Positions 44,068-53,330 of a stretch of 53,330 nucleotides of DNA are shown here, piece after piece (position 1 is the stretch's first letter; each line of letters begins with the position of its first letter). Made by a program: the position numbers and the translations under genes. The stretch comes from JBCBRD01 sp039819785 (GTDB lineage Bacteria > Pseudomonadota > Alphaproteobacteria > Rhizobiales > Hyphomicrobiaceae). The notes beneath the pieces were generated by a model. The model did no database searches. It was not told the origin of the DNA and saw only the letters and a program-made list of their open reading frames with translations. The DNA lies in contig JBCBRH010000032.1 in NCBI GenBank assembly GCA_039819785.1, forward strand, positions 1 to 53,330, given 5' to 3'.

Positions 44068-44683
44068 GAAGCCGGCCGTTATGGATGCCAATATAAAAAA
44101 GGTTGGCGAACGCCATGAGCCGTTGTAACGTCTCCCCATACCGAAACATCGAATTGACCATCGGCGGTATCCGCTGAAAGTGCTGCAATTCGGCAGGGCA
44201 GATGGCCCGAAGACAAACGCTCAACTTTTTGTTTGCCTGTTCTGAGGGCCGTTCCGAGTTCGCTCGAATGGCATGTCATGTCGGAAGCAGAATTCCGACC
44301 CAGTCACAGCAAAATATGGGCAGTCAGCCAACCGTTGGGACGAGCGCTCGCAAAAGCAGCTCTCCGAGTAACGTGGCTTAACATGGTGGTCTCTTTGATG
44401 AGTGAGCATCTTGGTCCGGAAAAATCGGAGCAAATGCCAGTGGATGTCTGCACTTCGCGAGACTCGGCGTGTTTTGACGCCGGCAGTCCTCGCTAGAGGT
44501 GCACCAAAAGGGCCACGCGTGGATCTGATTGAACCGGTCAGCACCGTCGAACCAGGCACCAATTTCGGTCGGGACGGAAACGTCAAAACTTGTACGGAAA
44601 ACACACTGAAGGCGGCGCAGGCCGCTTGGGATGAAAACCGCGGCACAAAAACCAAGCCGCACTGAAGTTGAGAACGGGAGCCG
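44068..44683. other. Gene-free stretch between prmC and DUF4167 gene
   Basis: About 615 bases. Short frames exist on both strands (e.g. 44402-44665 forward) but none shows family character or a convincing ribosome-binding site. It probably contains the promoter of the DUF4167 gene. Confidence 0.4.
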
Positions 44684-45469
44684 ATGAGGCAAGGACAGCA
44701 AAATCGCCGTGGCAGGGGCCGCAATAACAATCGCAAGGGTCAGAATCCGCTGACACGGAGTTATGAGAGCAACGGCCCGGAAGTCAAAATCCGTGGAACG
44801 CCAGCTCACGTGGCCGAAAAATACATGTCACTCGCCCGAGACGCCATGGCGTCAGGTGACCGGGTGTTGGCCGAAAACTTTTTCCAGCACGCAGAACACT
44901 ACAATCGCATCATCATGGCCTATCGCGATCAACAGATGGGCCAGACGGGCGACGCGACCAGCGGCCGTGGCCGGTCCAATGCTCAGGATGATCAGTCCGA
45001 TCAGTCCTACGATGATGATGGCGATGATCGCGACAACGGCAACTTCGACACCACCCAGGTGCCAGGTGCAGAACCGCAACCATCGACACGCGCCTTTGAC
45101 GATCAACCTAAATCTGACAGCGACGGCGGACACAGCAACAGGAACGCCGGGGAGCGCCGGCCCGGTGGTCGCGGCCGCAATAACACGGAGCGCCGTGGAC
45201 GCAACGGCACACGGGGCGGCAATCGTCAGAACGCTGGCGAAGGTGGTCAGCAGGCAGCTAGAGACAACGGCAATAAGGGCCAATCTAGCCGCGAAGAGGC
45301 AGATACAGCGGGCAGCGCACCAGCACCGTCTGGTCGGTTCGCCGACAGCGAGGACAAACCGGATTTCCTGAGCAGGCCCGTCGCCGTACCCGTCCGTCGG
45401 ACGCGGCGGTCGCCGCGCACCGCTGAGGCCGCACCCGCTGACACGCCCGTGACGACTGACGAAAACTGA
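44684..45469 (+). CDS. DUF4167 protein with disordered Arg/Gly/Asp-rich tail
   Basis: A 261-residue protein. Residues 1-80 form the DUF4167 domain, a marker of Alphaproteobacteria: an RG/N-rich head (MRQGQQNRRGRGRNNNRKGQ) and a helical core (THVAEKYMSLARDAMASGD-like, then AENFFQHAEHYNRIIMAYRD). The remainder is low-complexity, Asp/Gly/Arg/Asn-rich (GRGRNNTERRGRNGTRGGN), with a final PVAVPVRRTRRSPR. The basic RG-rich parts suggest RNA binding or ribosome contact (inference). It commonly follows prfA-prmC. Confidence 0.9.
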   Translation: MRQGQQNRRGRGRNNNRKGQNPLTRSYESNGPEVKIRGTPAHVAEKYMSLARDAMASGDRVLAENFFQHAEHYNRIIMAYRDQQMGQTGDATSGRGRSNAQDDQSDQSYDDDGDDRDNGNFDTTQVPGAEPQPSTRAFDDQPKSDSDGGHSNRNAGERRPGGRGRNNTERRGRNGTRGGNRQNAGEGGQQAARDNGNKGQSSREEADTAGSAPAPSGRFADSEDKPDFLSRPVAVPVRRTRRSPRTAEAAPADTPVTTDEN

Positions 45470-45473
45470 TCAC

Positions 45474-45556
45474 CCATAGAAGCGGTGCAACCCGCGCACA
45501 TAAAAGCGGTGAGACCGTCATCTGAAGCGAGAATGCGCTTCTATGGATGCGCATTC
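45474..45556. terminator. Inverted repeats between convergent DUF4167 and MOSC genes
   Basis: CCATAGAAGCG (45474-45484) is mirrored by CGCTTCTATGG (45536-45546), an 11-bp perfect stem with a 51-base loop. A second perfect 8-bp pair, GAATGCGC (45531-45538) and GCGCATTC (45549-45556), shares bases with it, so the two are mutually exclusive. Position between convergent stop codons suggests a bidirectional transcript end. No T-run. Confidence 0.5.
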
Positions 45557-45564
45557 GCGAGCAC

Positions 45565-46326
45565 CTAAGACAGCAGCTCGATATCCGAGCCGGTCTGTAT
45601 CTCGCCGTCTTCAATCACCTCGGCATAGATGCCGAAATCGTTGTGGCCAAACGTCCGTTCCAGGATGGCTGGGATCGACAAATCTCGGCGGCCGGTGTCA
45701 GGATCAACCTCCGTCGCGGCACACCGCATCGTCCGGTCGATGACACGCAGCTTGGCCGTGCCGATCCGTATCGAGCGATCCACCCAGCCGAATTCCTCCC
45801 AGGGCTGAACACCATCCATCACGACGTTCGGACGGAACCGTCGCGCATCAATCGGCTGGCCCACGACCCTGGCGAGATCGTCAAGGCTGGCCTCACTGAC
45901 GATGTGCAAACACTTGTTCTTCACATCGGAAAATGAGTGGTCCGCGCTGAAAACCACCTTGGGCGCGCCGCGCAAACCTTCCGTTAGAAAAGCCGCAAAA
46001 AACTGCTCAACCAATTGCCGGCCAATGGGCGCTGACAACTGGCCCCGTGCCACCTGTTTGCCGCCGCGATTGATGGTCAGCGTATGCGTTTTGGGCTCGA
46101 AGTCCGTCTCGAGGCTGGCCAGCGCCTCATTCCGCATCAGCATCAAAAAGTTAATCTTAGGCAGGTGCTTCGGTGCCAGCGGATCGAACCGCCCCGGGCC
46201 GTTTTCAATGGCATACATCCGGTCGAAAGGCAGCGTCTTGCCTGCTTCAACGGCTGTACTGTCCAGTCTCTGGGGCGACAGGCCTTTGACCGGATAACGA
46301 TAAATGGTTTTGACCTCTAACCCCAT
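45565..46326 (-). CDS. MOSC-domain molybdenum-cofactor-binding protein
   Basis: A 253-residue protein with an N-terminal MOSC beta-barrel (GLEVKTIYRYPVKGLSPQRL) and a C-terminal MOSC domain. It contains RRFRPNVVMDG, RIGTAKLRVIDRTMRCAATE with the conserved Cys, DPDTGRRDLSIPAIL and the end HNDFGIYAEVIEDG. Such proteins handle or use the molybdenum cofactor, often as sulphur carriers or N-hydroxyl reductases (mARC/YcbX type). The ATG at 46326 has GGGAGC nine bases upstream, and the family starts there; the longer frame from 46446 is rejected. Substrate not known. Confidence 0.9.
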   Translation of the reverse strand: MGLEVKTIYRYPVKGLSPQRLDSTAVEAGKTLPFDRMYAIENGPGRFDPLAPKHLPKINFLMLMRNEALASLETDFEPKTHTLTINRGGKQVARGQLSAPIGRQLVEQFFAAFLTEGLRGAPKVVFSADHSFSDVKNKCLHIVSEASLDDLARVVGQPIDARRFRPNVVMDGVQPWEEFGWVDRSIRIGTAKLRVIDRTMRCAATEVDPDTGRRDLSIPAILERTFGHNDFGIYAEVIEDGEIQTGSDIELLS

Positions 46327-46365
46327 GAAAGCTCCCACATCTGAAAATTTCGATAAGCCCGAACC

Positions 46366-46393
46366 CTTTATGATCCCGATCAGGTTCCTATAT
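46366..46393 (+). promoter_or_regulatory. Candidate heat-shock (sigma-32) promoter of clpB
   Basis: CTTT (46366-46369), 17 bases, then CCTATAT (46387-46393). This matches the alphaproteobacterial sigma-32 pattern CTTG-N17-CYTATNT except for the last base of the -35 box. It lies about 115 bases upstream of the clpB ATG. Position and spacing fit; it is unproven. Confidence 0.45.
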
Positions 46394-46507
46394 CTATGGC
46401 TTAGGCGCCTACGGGGCCTGTAATGAGTGACACGACCACAAAGCATGACGCCGTGCCGACATTGCCCTTTTCAGGGGATGCGCGCCACGGGCTGAAAGGA
46501 CGAACCC

Positions 46508-49117
46508 ATGAACTTTGATACCTACACAGACCGCGCCAAAGGTTTTATCCAGTCCGCGCAAAGCATCGCCCTGCGTGAGGGACATCAGCAATTCACAACC
46601 GAACATCTGCTCAAGGTCCTCCTCGACGACGAAGAGGGGTTGGCCGCCGGGCTCATTGCGCGCGCGGGCGGAGACGCCAAGCTGGCGCTTCAAGCCACCG
46701 AGATCGAACTCAAAAAACGCCCAAGCGTTTCAGGCGGCGGCGCGGGGCAACTCTACCTGGCAACTGACCTGGCGAAACTATTCGAAATTGCAAATGAGAT
46801 TGCCGAAAAGGCTGGCGATAAATACGTCACCGCCGAGCGTCTCCTTTTGGCGTTGGCAACCCAGGCCGAAACGCCCGCAAGCAAGATCCTCAAAGACGCC
46901 GGCGTCAGTGCACAGGGGCTGAACACCGCGATCAATGAGATTCGCAAAGGCCGCACAGCCGATAGCGCCAGTGCCGAAAACGCCTACGATGCGTTGAAGC
47001 GCTATGCCCGCGACCTCACCGAAGCCGCAGCCGCCGGTAAGCTCGACCCCGTCATCGGTCGCGATGAGGAAATCCGCCGGGCAATCCAGGTTCTATCGCG
47101 CCGGACGAAAAACAACCCCGTACTGATTGGTGAGCCAGGTGTTGGCAAGACCGCCATTGCCGAAGGCTTGGCCCTGCGCATCATCAAGGGCGACGTTCCA
47201 GATAGTCTCGCCAACAAAAAACTGCTGGCCCTCGACATGGGGGCACTCATCGCAGGCGCTAAGTATCGCGGCGAGTTCGAGGAGCGGTTGAAGTCCGTGC
47301 TCCAGGAGGTCGAGGCCGAGAATGGCCAGATCATCCTGTTCATCGATGAGCTGCACACCATTGTCGGAGCCGGCAAGGCAGACGGTGCCATGGACGCATC
47401 CAACCTTTTGAAGCCAGCCCTCGCGCGCGGAGAACTGCACTGCGTCGGTGCAACCACGTTGGACGAATACCGCAAGAACATTGAAAAGGACGCAGCGCTT
47501 GCCCGCCGCTTCCAGCCCGTGTTCATCGAGGAACCGACCGTTGAAGACACGGTTTCGATCCTGCGCGGTCTCAAGGAGAAATATGAGCTCCACCACGGTG
47601 TCCGTATCACGGACAGCGCAATCGTGGCCGCTGCGACGTTGTCGAACCGCTACATCACCGACCGGTTCCTGCCCGACAAAGCAATCGACCTCATGGATGA
47701 GGCCGCATCCCGCCTGAAGATGGAAATCGACAGCAAACCGGAAGAGCTTGATGCGATCGACCGCGAGTTGATCCAGATGAAGATCGAGCGTGAGGCGTTG
47801 CGGAAGGAAACGGACGACGCATCAAAAGAGCGGCTCGAAAACCTGGATAAGCTGATCGCCGATCTGGCAGAGAAGAGCCAGTCGCTCACCCAGCGATGGG
47901 AGGCCGAACGCGAAAAACTTGGCTCGACGCAAAAGATCAAAGAGGAACTGGACCAACGCCGCCTCGAACTGGAGCAGGCACAAAGGCGCGGTGACTACAA
48001 CCGTGCGGGTGAACTGCAGTATGGTGTCATTCCAAATCTCGAACTCCAGATCAAAAAACAAGAGGAGCAGGGCGAAAATACAAGCGGCAACGTGATGGTC
48101 GAGGAAGCCGTCTCACCAGATCACATCGCTGGCGTCGTCTCTCGCTGGACCGGTGTACCTGTCGATAAGATGTTGGAGGGCGAGCGCGAAAAGCTGTTGT
48201 CCATGGAAAAAGCATTGGGCAAACGCGTCATCGGCCAAAGCGAAGCGGTGATTGCCGTCTCCACGGCTGTCCGGCGCGCACGTGCAGGCCTGCAGGACCC
48301 GAACCGCCCAATTGGTTCGTTCATGTTCCTAGGACCTACGGGCGTCGGCAAGACGGAGCTGACGAAGGCGCTGGCCCAGTATCTTTTCGATGATGAACAC
48401 GCGTTGGTCCGTGTCGACATGTCGGAGTTCATGGAGAAGCACTCCGTTGCACGGTTGATCGGCGCGCCTCCAGGCTATGTCGGCTACGAGGAAGGCGGCG
48501 CGTTGACCGAGGCTGTCCGGCGTAGACCCTACCAGGTCATCCTGTTCGACGAGATCGAGAAGGCGCACCCAGACGTGTTCAACGTCTTGCTGCAGGTCCT
48601 TGACGATGGCCGCCTGACAGACGGCCAGGGCCGCCTCGTGGACTTCAAGAATACGATCATCATCATGACGTCCAACTCGGGCGCGGAGTTCTTGGTCAAT
48701 CAAAGCGAAGGTGACGATATTGAAGATGTCCGCGAGTTGGTCATGGGTGAAGTCCGTTCGCGCTTCCGTCCGGAGTTCTTGAACCGTTTAGACGACATCA
48801 TCCTGTTCCACAGGCTACGGCGCGAAGAGATGGGCAACATCGTCGATATCCAACTGGATCGTGTCCGCAAGCTCCTGGTCGATCGGAAGATCGAGATCGT
48901 CCTCGACGACGCAGCCAAAACCTGGCTCGCCAACCAGGGTTACGATCCAGCCTACGGTGCGCGTCCCCTCAAACGCGTCATCCAGAAGAACGTGCAAGAC
49001 CCGTTGGCCGATCTCATCCTGTCAGGTGGCATCAAGGACGGTGAAACGGTTCAGGTCTCGGTCCGTGATGGTGCTCTGACCATTAACGGATGGCCGTCCA
49101 ACGCCGTCGCAGCATAA
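46508..49117 (+). CDS. clpB: ClpB disaggregase
   Basis: An 869-residue Hsp100 ATPase that rescues aggregated proteins with DnaK. Order: Clp N-domain (1-150), first ATPase ring (Walker A GEPGVGKTAIAEGLA near 208-222; Walker B LFIDELHTIVGAGK), the M-domain coiled coil (about 400-530, LDQRRLELEQAQRRGDY) that distinguishes ClpB from ClpA/ClpC, second ATPase ring (Walker A GPTGVGKTELTKALA; Walker B ILFDEIEKAHPDVFN), and the C-terminal domain. Length is normal. AAAGGA lies about nine bases before the ATG. A candidate sigma-32 promoter is upstream and a hairpin downstream. Confidence 0.98.
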   Translation: MNFDTYTDRAKGFIQSAQSIALREGHQQFTTEHLLKVLLDDEEGLAAGLIARAGGDAKLALQATEIELKKRPSVSGGGAGQLYLATDLAKLFEIANEIAEKAGDKYVTAERLLLALATQAETPASKILKDAGVSAQGLNTAINEIRKGRTADSASAENAYDALKRYARDLTEAAAAGKLDPVIGRDEEIRRAIQVLSRRTKNNPVLIGEPGVGKTAIAEGLALRIIKGDVPDSLANKKLLALDMGALIAGAKYRGEFEERLKSVLQEVEAENGQIILFIDELHTIVGAGKADGAMDASNLLKPALARGELHCVGATTLDEYRKNIEKDAALARRFQPVFIEEPTVEDTVSILRGLKEKYELHHGVRITDSAIVAAATLSNRYITDRFLPDKAIDLMDEAASRLKMEIDSKPEELDAIDRELIQMKIEREALRKETDDASKERLENLDKLIADLAEKSQSLTQRWEAEREKLGSTQKIKEELDQRRLELEQAQRRGDYNRAGELQYGVIPNLELQIKKQEEQGENTSGNVMVEEAVSPDHIAGVVSRWTGVPVDKMLEGEREKLLSMEKALGKRVIGQSEAVIAVSTAVRRARAGLQDPNRPIGSFMFLGPTGVGKTELTKALAQYLFDDEHALVRVDMSEFMEKHSVARLIGAPPGYVGYEEGGALTEAVRRRPYQVILFDEIEKAHPDVFNVLLQVLDDGRLTDGQGRLVDFKNTIIIMTSNSGAEFLVNQSEGDDIEDVRELVMGEVRSRFRPEFLNRLDDIILFHRLRREEMGNIVDIQLDRVRKLLVDRKIEIVLDDAAKTWLANQGYDPAYGARPLKRVIQKNVQDPLADLILSGGIKDGETVQVSVRDGALTINGWPSNAVAA

Positions 49118-49156
49118 GAGCGTCCAGCAAGGCCGATCGCCCTGAATCAATCAAGA

Positions 49157-49186
49157 GGCCCCTTCCCTCCTCAGAGGGGAGGGGCC
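49157..49186 (+). terminator. Hairpin after clpB
   Basis: GGCCCCTTCCCT (49157-49168) pairs with AGGGGAGGGGCC (49175-49186), one T-G wobble, loop of six. Strong but with no T-run, so termination may need help. Confidence 0.7.
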
Positions 49187-49300
49187 ATGGCGGTCAATGA
49201 CAAATACATCTGCGGTCAGGCCCGCGACGGCTTGCTGATCCTGGTCGAACCTGAGCTGCACCTCGGTGGCGATGTCATCGTCCCCGACATCGCAGACTGA
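49187..49300 (+). pseudogene. Remnant of a Uma2-family (DUF820) nuclease-fold gene
   Basis: A 37-codon frame (starts MAVNDKYICG) contains GLLILVEPELHLGGDVIVPD. This is the core signature of Uma2-family proteins (usually ...EPELHLG-DVLVPDLAGWRRERMP). Here the frame stops right after PDIAD, where the family would continue with WRRERMP and about 100 more residues, and the N-terminal half is missing. It is therefore a decayed fragment, not a functional gene. It lies directly beside GC-rich long repeats. Confidence 0.65.
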
Positions 49301-49316
49301 GCTCCGAAAAGGCGGG

Positions 49317-49580
49317 AGCCGGGAGCCTTATTCGGCTGCGATCCGCGCAGACGCAACCCGCCGGTAATCCGGCGCGCCCGCGCAGGCGCAGCGACCAAAA
49401 GGTCGCGAAACGCGCCGTGAGCGCAGTCTTGAAACCGAGCGCTATCTTCAGACTGAGCACCGCAAATGCGGTAGCCGGGAGCCTTATTCGGCTGCGCTCC
49501 GCGCAGACGCGACCCGCCGGTAATCCGGCGCGCCCGCGCAGGCGCAGCGACCAATAGGTCGCGAAACGCGCCGTGAGCGC
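49317..49580. repeat. Two direct copies of a ~108-bp GC-rich structured element
   Basis: Copies at 49317-49424 and 49473-49580 begin AGCCGGGAGCCTTATTCGG and end GCCGTGAGCGC, with only a few differing bases. Each contains hairpins CGCCGG-TAAT-CCGGCG and GCGACC-(A/T-rich)-GGTCGC. The stretch GAGCGCTATCTTCAGACTGA follows both, after an 18-base extra piece in the first. I found no ORF with family character. The origin is unknown; it may be a local duplication. Confidence 0.8.
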
Positions 49581-49695
49581 TATCTTCAGACTGAGCGCCG
49601 CAAAGGCGCGAGGCGGGAGCAAGGCGACCCGCGGCTCATGCCGCGCCTGTCGGAGGGCCTGCGCAGCAACGCTGCGCAATCAGGCCCGTGAGACA
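49581..49695. other. GC-rich spacer before M23 gene stop
   Basis: Continues the GC-rich repeated composition (e.g. GCCTGCGCAGCAACGCTGCGC, a short palindrome near 49659-49678). No gene. Confidence 0.4.
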
Positions 49696-51717
49696 TCACT
49701 TGCTGCTCGTCATCACAGGCGTCCGCCTCATAAGGCTATCCAGACGCGCACGTTCACGCTGGAACGCGCGCAGGTCCTTACCGTCCAGCTGACGCTCATT
49801 ACCCACTTTGATCTTCATGGGGTTCACGGGCCGCTTGTTAACGAGCACCTCGAAATGCAGGTGCGGCCCGGATGAAAGCCCGGTCGAACCAATATAGCCA
49901 ATCACTTGACCTTGCCGCACCCGCACGCCTGCTTTCACGCCAGGCGCAAACCGGCGCATGTGGGAATAGGAGGTCTGATATCCGTTCGCATGACGGATAC
50001 GCACGTAGTTGCCATTCGCACCCTTGCGCCCTGCAAAAGTGATCGTGCCCTTTCCGGCCGCCAGGATCGGTGTACCTGTCCGGGCCGCCCAGTCGACACC
50101 GTTGTGCATCTTCCGGCGGTTCAGCAGCGGGTGGTTTCGCATACCGAAACCAGACGTCAGTCTCACGCCATTACCGCTGACCGGTTTCGGCAGCAAAAAC
50201 CGGCGTGAGTTGTTTCCATCTGCGCTGTAAAAATCCCAGTCATCGACACCAGACCGGAAACGGAAAAATCGCGATGTCTCTCCGCCTGAAATAATCTGCG
50301 TGTATAGCAGATCGCCCGGCGGGCCATCGATGAGATTCTCGTCTTTCAATTCAAAGAAGAATTCAACACTATCGCCCGGGCGCACCCGTCTGCGGAAGTC
50401 GGTGTCATACGCATGCGTCTTCAGGATTCGGTTGATGGTTTCTGGCGGAATTTGCTGCAATAGCGCCGCGTAATAAACGCTGGCATAAAGCGACATGCTT
50501 TTTTGATTTTCCCGCGCAGCTACATCTTTCTGAGATGCTTCCGCAGATGGAAGTGGATCCGTCGTGGCTTCAAAGTCCCCAGCGGAGCTCCGCGAAACCG
50601 TCACAAGGTGATTGTGCCCGAATGAAAACAGGCTAAGCCGCGCCGGTTCCATTCGGTTCGGATCGGTCAACGACGGCACCATCGTGATGTGGACTTCCTG
50701 GCCAAAGCTCAGCGTTGCCTCGGTCCAGACCCGCGCCGCTGCTTCAAGAAGACCATCGACGACCCAAGGTTCAGACCCCTGCCGCAACAACAGATCGCGC
50801 AGGCTGTCATTATCGCCGGCTTTTAAAATGACTTTTCGGCCACCCTCATAGTCACTGACCTCGTCATCGCTTTCGATAACGGACTTTTCGAGGACGGACG
50901 TATTTGGTGCATTGGAATCCGGGTCGAAGGCCGGATTCCCCGCAGTGGCAAAGCCCCCCCGTTCAGCAGCCAGCAACAATTGTTGTTCGGCTTGGTCGGA
51001 TTGGCGTGCCTGATTGATGATGTCGACCACTTCGTTTGTGGCCAATTCCTGCCCGTCTTCGTTCGGCAAAATCCCGCCCAGAAGTTCGACAACACGGATT
51101 TCGACATCATCACGTGCAACCTTGCGATTTCCATCTGAGCGGCCAATCGGGTTGGAATCGGTATAAAGCTTGAACGGATTGAACGGCGGAATCACATCCT
51201 GGAAGTTTTTTGGAACGGGCCCCAGCTTGGCTGAGATTTTCAAATAGGGGCGCGCGCGAATGTATGTCCGCCCATCGCGTTGCTGCTTGAGACTCTCGTG
51301 AATGACGTATCGCGTCGTGACAGCATCGCTAATGACTTCAAGGCGGTCAGACTTCGGGAACGCCCAATTCAGCCCGGCGGCGCGTTTGACTTGCGGCACG
51401 ACCATCGGCGGCGCCGTTCCCTCCTGCAGACGCTTGAGCGCCGGCATCAAACCATCGGGCGCGTCTTTCGTATCCAGCGAACCGTTGATAACAACCAGAA
51501 TGGCAACGGCACCGACCATACCGGCAAGACACGTGCTCAACAGCCACCGGAAACGGCCACCCTTGTGCGCCTCGGCGTGATCAGCCTCATACACATCCCG
51601 CAGAGTGTGACGCGCACGTCCGCGCGCAACCGTCTCAAGCCCGCCGGGCCGTTGATAGGCCAGGGTGCCCTGAGAACCGTTTCTGGCCGACTGCGCAAGG
51701 TATCGCCGACGATCCAT
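49696..51717 (-). CDS. M23-family (LytM) peptidoglycan peptidase
   Basis: A 673-residue membrane-anchored protein. A short cytoplasmic head, one membrane helix (about 57-80, LLSTCLAGMVGAVAILVVI), a long extracytoplasmic region with low-complexity and LysM-like or coiled parts, and a C-terminal LytM domain. The zinc-binding residues are visible: HNGVDWAA (His, Asp), YSHM and HLHFEV. It should cut cross-links in peptidoglycan or, if regulatory, activate amidases. ATG 51717 is chosen; a frame from 51789 adds residues of no family character. Often located near clpB in this group of bacteria. Confidence 0.92.
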   Translation of the reverse strand: MDRRRYLAQSARNGSQGTLAYQRPGGLETVARGRARHTLRDVYEADHAEAHKGGRFRWLLSTCLAGMVGAVAILVVINGSLDTKDAPDGLMPALKRLQEGTAPPMVVPQVKRAAGLNWAFPKSDRLEVISDAVTTRYVIHESLKQQRDGRTYIRARPYLKISAKLGPVPKNFQDVIPPFNPFKLYTDSNPIGRSDGNRKVARDDVEIRVVELLGGILPNEDGQELATNEVVDIINQARQSDQAEQQLLLAAERGGFATAGNPAFDPDSNAPNTSVLEKSVIESDDEVSDYEGGRKVILKAGDNDSLRDLLLRQGSEPWVVDGLLEAAARVWTEATLSFGQEVHITMVPSLTDPNRMEPARLSLFSFGHNHLVTVSRSSAGDFEATTDPLPSAEASQKDVAARENQKSMSLYASVYYAALLQQIPPETINRILKTHAYDTDFRRRVRPGDSVEFFFELKDENLIDGPPGDLLYTQIISGGETSRFFRFRSGVDDWDFYSADGNNSRRFLLPKPVSGNGVRLTSGFGMRNHPLLNRRKMHNGVDWAARTGTPILAAGKGTITFAGRKGANGNYVRIRHANGYQTSYSHMRRFAPGVKAGVRVRQGQVIGYIGSTGLSSGPHLHFEVLVNKRPVNPMKIKVGNERQLDGKDLRAFQRERARLDSLMRRTPVMTSSK

Positions 51718-52342
51718 GTGTGTTGGTGTACCCCCCCAGCCAAACCCTTGCCCGTCAAACCCTGGAAGGTGTTGACGAACGATCCGCAAAATTCAGGTAG
51801 CTCCAGCCATTGTGGGCGCGGAGTCGCTGTGACGACGTTCTGAACCTCTACGAATACAGACAATGCGACTGAATCGCGACAGGAGATGGGCGATCACTGA
51901 ACTTCCACGCAAATTCAGGCACCTGCTTTGACCAATCCAACTCGCATCGGTGCTCCAGATCAGGAGATCCCATCGTGACTGTCTCAAGCCTATCGAGTGT
52001 TCTGGAAAAGCTCTGCGCCGGCGACAAACATGGCGACGCCGCCGGTTTTTTGGATTTGCCTCGAGTAGCCCTCGGCGAACCCGCCACACAGACGGGAGCA
52101 TTGACCCCATGCTGTCCTCACCTACCTGCGGTCTTCGCCCCACCCTGCTTTCATTGCCCCATCTTGCTTTCATTACCCAAGGGGCAGCTCTTGATCGGTA
52201 GAATCCGTTGCGGAGGTGCAACGAAGGCGCCTTTTTAGACCATAAAAGGCCCCTCGGAGGGTTTTTCCACTTCGGTTTCTTAACCGAATCAATATGTTGA
52301 GTGAGTACGAGGCAGAAATTCGAAAATTCTTCAGCTTGGTCG
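51718..52342. other. Gene-poor stretch before the rRNA promoter
   Basis: About 625 bases. A frame from GTG 51975 to 52238 has an AGGAG site and is followed by a terminator-like hairpin, but its residues look non-coding. Otherwise no gene was recognised. Confidence 0.4.
52230..52266 (+). terminator. Terminator-like hairpins ahead of the rRNA operon
   Basis: CCTTTT (52230-52235) pairs with AAAAGG (52244-52249). Next, CCCT-CGG-AGGG (52251-52261) is followed by five T. It would stop any rightward transcript before the rRNA promoter. Confidence 0.6.
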
Positions 52343-52370
52343 TTGACAGCCGAGCGGGGATAGTATTAAT
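52343..52370 (+). promoter_or_regulatory. Candidate rRNA promoter
   Basis: TTGACA (52343-52348), a perfect -35 box, followed by TATTAAT (52364-52370) as the most likely -10 region, spacing about 15-17 depending on register. Some 380 bases before 16S, as usual for rrn operons. Confidence 0.6.
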
Positions 52371-52518
52371 TCACACCTCGTTGCGGGGCGCTACTGACGC
52401 ACCGCTGACCCACGGGTCGACGTTCTCTCTCAGATTTCAAGCCGGCGGCTAGCTTGCTAGCAGCGGATTTCTTTTTCTCTGAGCACCGGTTTTTCGCCGG
52501 GAGTTCGTGGTTCCGTGT

Positions 52519-52530
52519 CGCTCTTTGACA
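52519..52530 (+). promoter_or_regulatory. boxA-like antitermination element in rRNA leader
   Basis: CGCTCTTTGACA closely matches boxA (TGCTCTTTAACA), the Nus-factor site of rRNA leaders. The following GAAGAAAGAGAAACGCAGGC is the usual alphaproteobacterial leader composition. Confidence 0.65.
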
Positions 52531-52748
52531 AGTTAGTTTGGAAGAAAGAGAAACGCAGGCGGCGTGGTCTGGCGAGTTCTCGATACGCAAGTATTGAGGG
52601 CGCAAAAGACAACTGACCGATTGCGTTTCAGCCATCACTTTATGCTTTGCGGCACCATTTCGGTGGGGTTGTAAGGCGTATGTGAAGGTGCCCGTTACGC
52701 AAAGACTTGGAGATTGATTCCCTCCAAGCAGGTCAGAACTCGAACTTT

Positions 52749-53330
<582 letters not shown>

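Noticed and set aside
44402..44665. 87-residue forward ORF upstream of the DUF4167 gene
   Set aside because: No family character and no convincing ribosome-binding site.
51975..52238. 87-residue ORF with AGGAG site, followed by a terminator-like hairpin
   Set aside because: The second half (Cys/Pro/His-rich, CCPHLPAVFAPPCFHC) looks non-coding and no family is recognised; kept only as a possibility.

Overview
The window is a stretch of an alphaproteobacterial chromosome, most likely Hyphomicrobiales-like, from an organism that appears able to assimilate C1 compounds. The taxonomic evidence is the partial 16S gene at the right edge, a DUF4167 gene, a tRNA-His with no encoded G-1 and an A73 discriminator, and GAGCATGTTC-type intergenic palindromes. 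I cannot name a genus. Nearly all ORFs are high-GC with ordinary Shine-Dalgarno sites.

Left part (1-8.4 kb): mixed housekeeping and accessory genes. They are a soluble orphan histidine kinase, tRNA-His, a VOC-fold protein, a CorA-type transporter, a large transglutaminase/DUF2126 protein divergent from a zinc-ribbon metallopeptidase, and a doubtful small secreted protein.

Serine-cycle block (8.4-17.6 kb): an orphan LuxR-type regulator whose receiver domain has lost the phospho-accepting Asp precedes sgaA, mcl, mtkA, mtkB and ppc. Together these convert glyoxylate and serine to hydroxypyruvate and glycine, carboxylate PEP, activate malate and cleave malyl-CoA. hprA, mtdA, fch and glyA are not in the window. 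The block ends in two tandem copies of a palindromic element.

Middle (17.9-22.8 kb): prmB, a secreted protein with three copies of an unrecognised beta-rich module, a D-lactate/glycolate-type FAD dehydrogenase and a bactofilin.

Exopolysaccharide block (23.1-36.0 kb): a minimal alginate-type synthase set in the order alg44 (PilZ plus HlyD-like), alg8 (GT2 synthase), algD (GDP-mannose dehydrogenase). Three glycine/aspartate-rich RTX calcium-binding proteins follow, mostly separated by their own terminators, then a membrane-anchored PL14-like lyase and a membrane-anchored nuclease-fold protein lacking key arginines. Outer-membrane export, acetylation and epimerase genes of the Pseudomonas pathway are absent. 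This block is the best candidate for an undescribed system: a reduced, c-di-GMP-controlled mannuronan-like polymer with dedicated calcium-binding matrix proteins and its own lyase.

Right part (36.5-53.3 kb): a core block with a TPR protein, ubiG, lysC, ptsP, prfA-prmC, DUF4167, MOSC protein, clpB and an M23 peptidase. Between clpB and the peptidase lies a decayed spot with a Uma2-family remnant and GC-rich long repeats. The window ends in an rRNA operon (promoter, boxA-like leader, 5' part of 16S).
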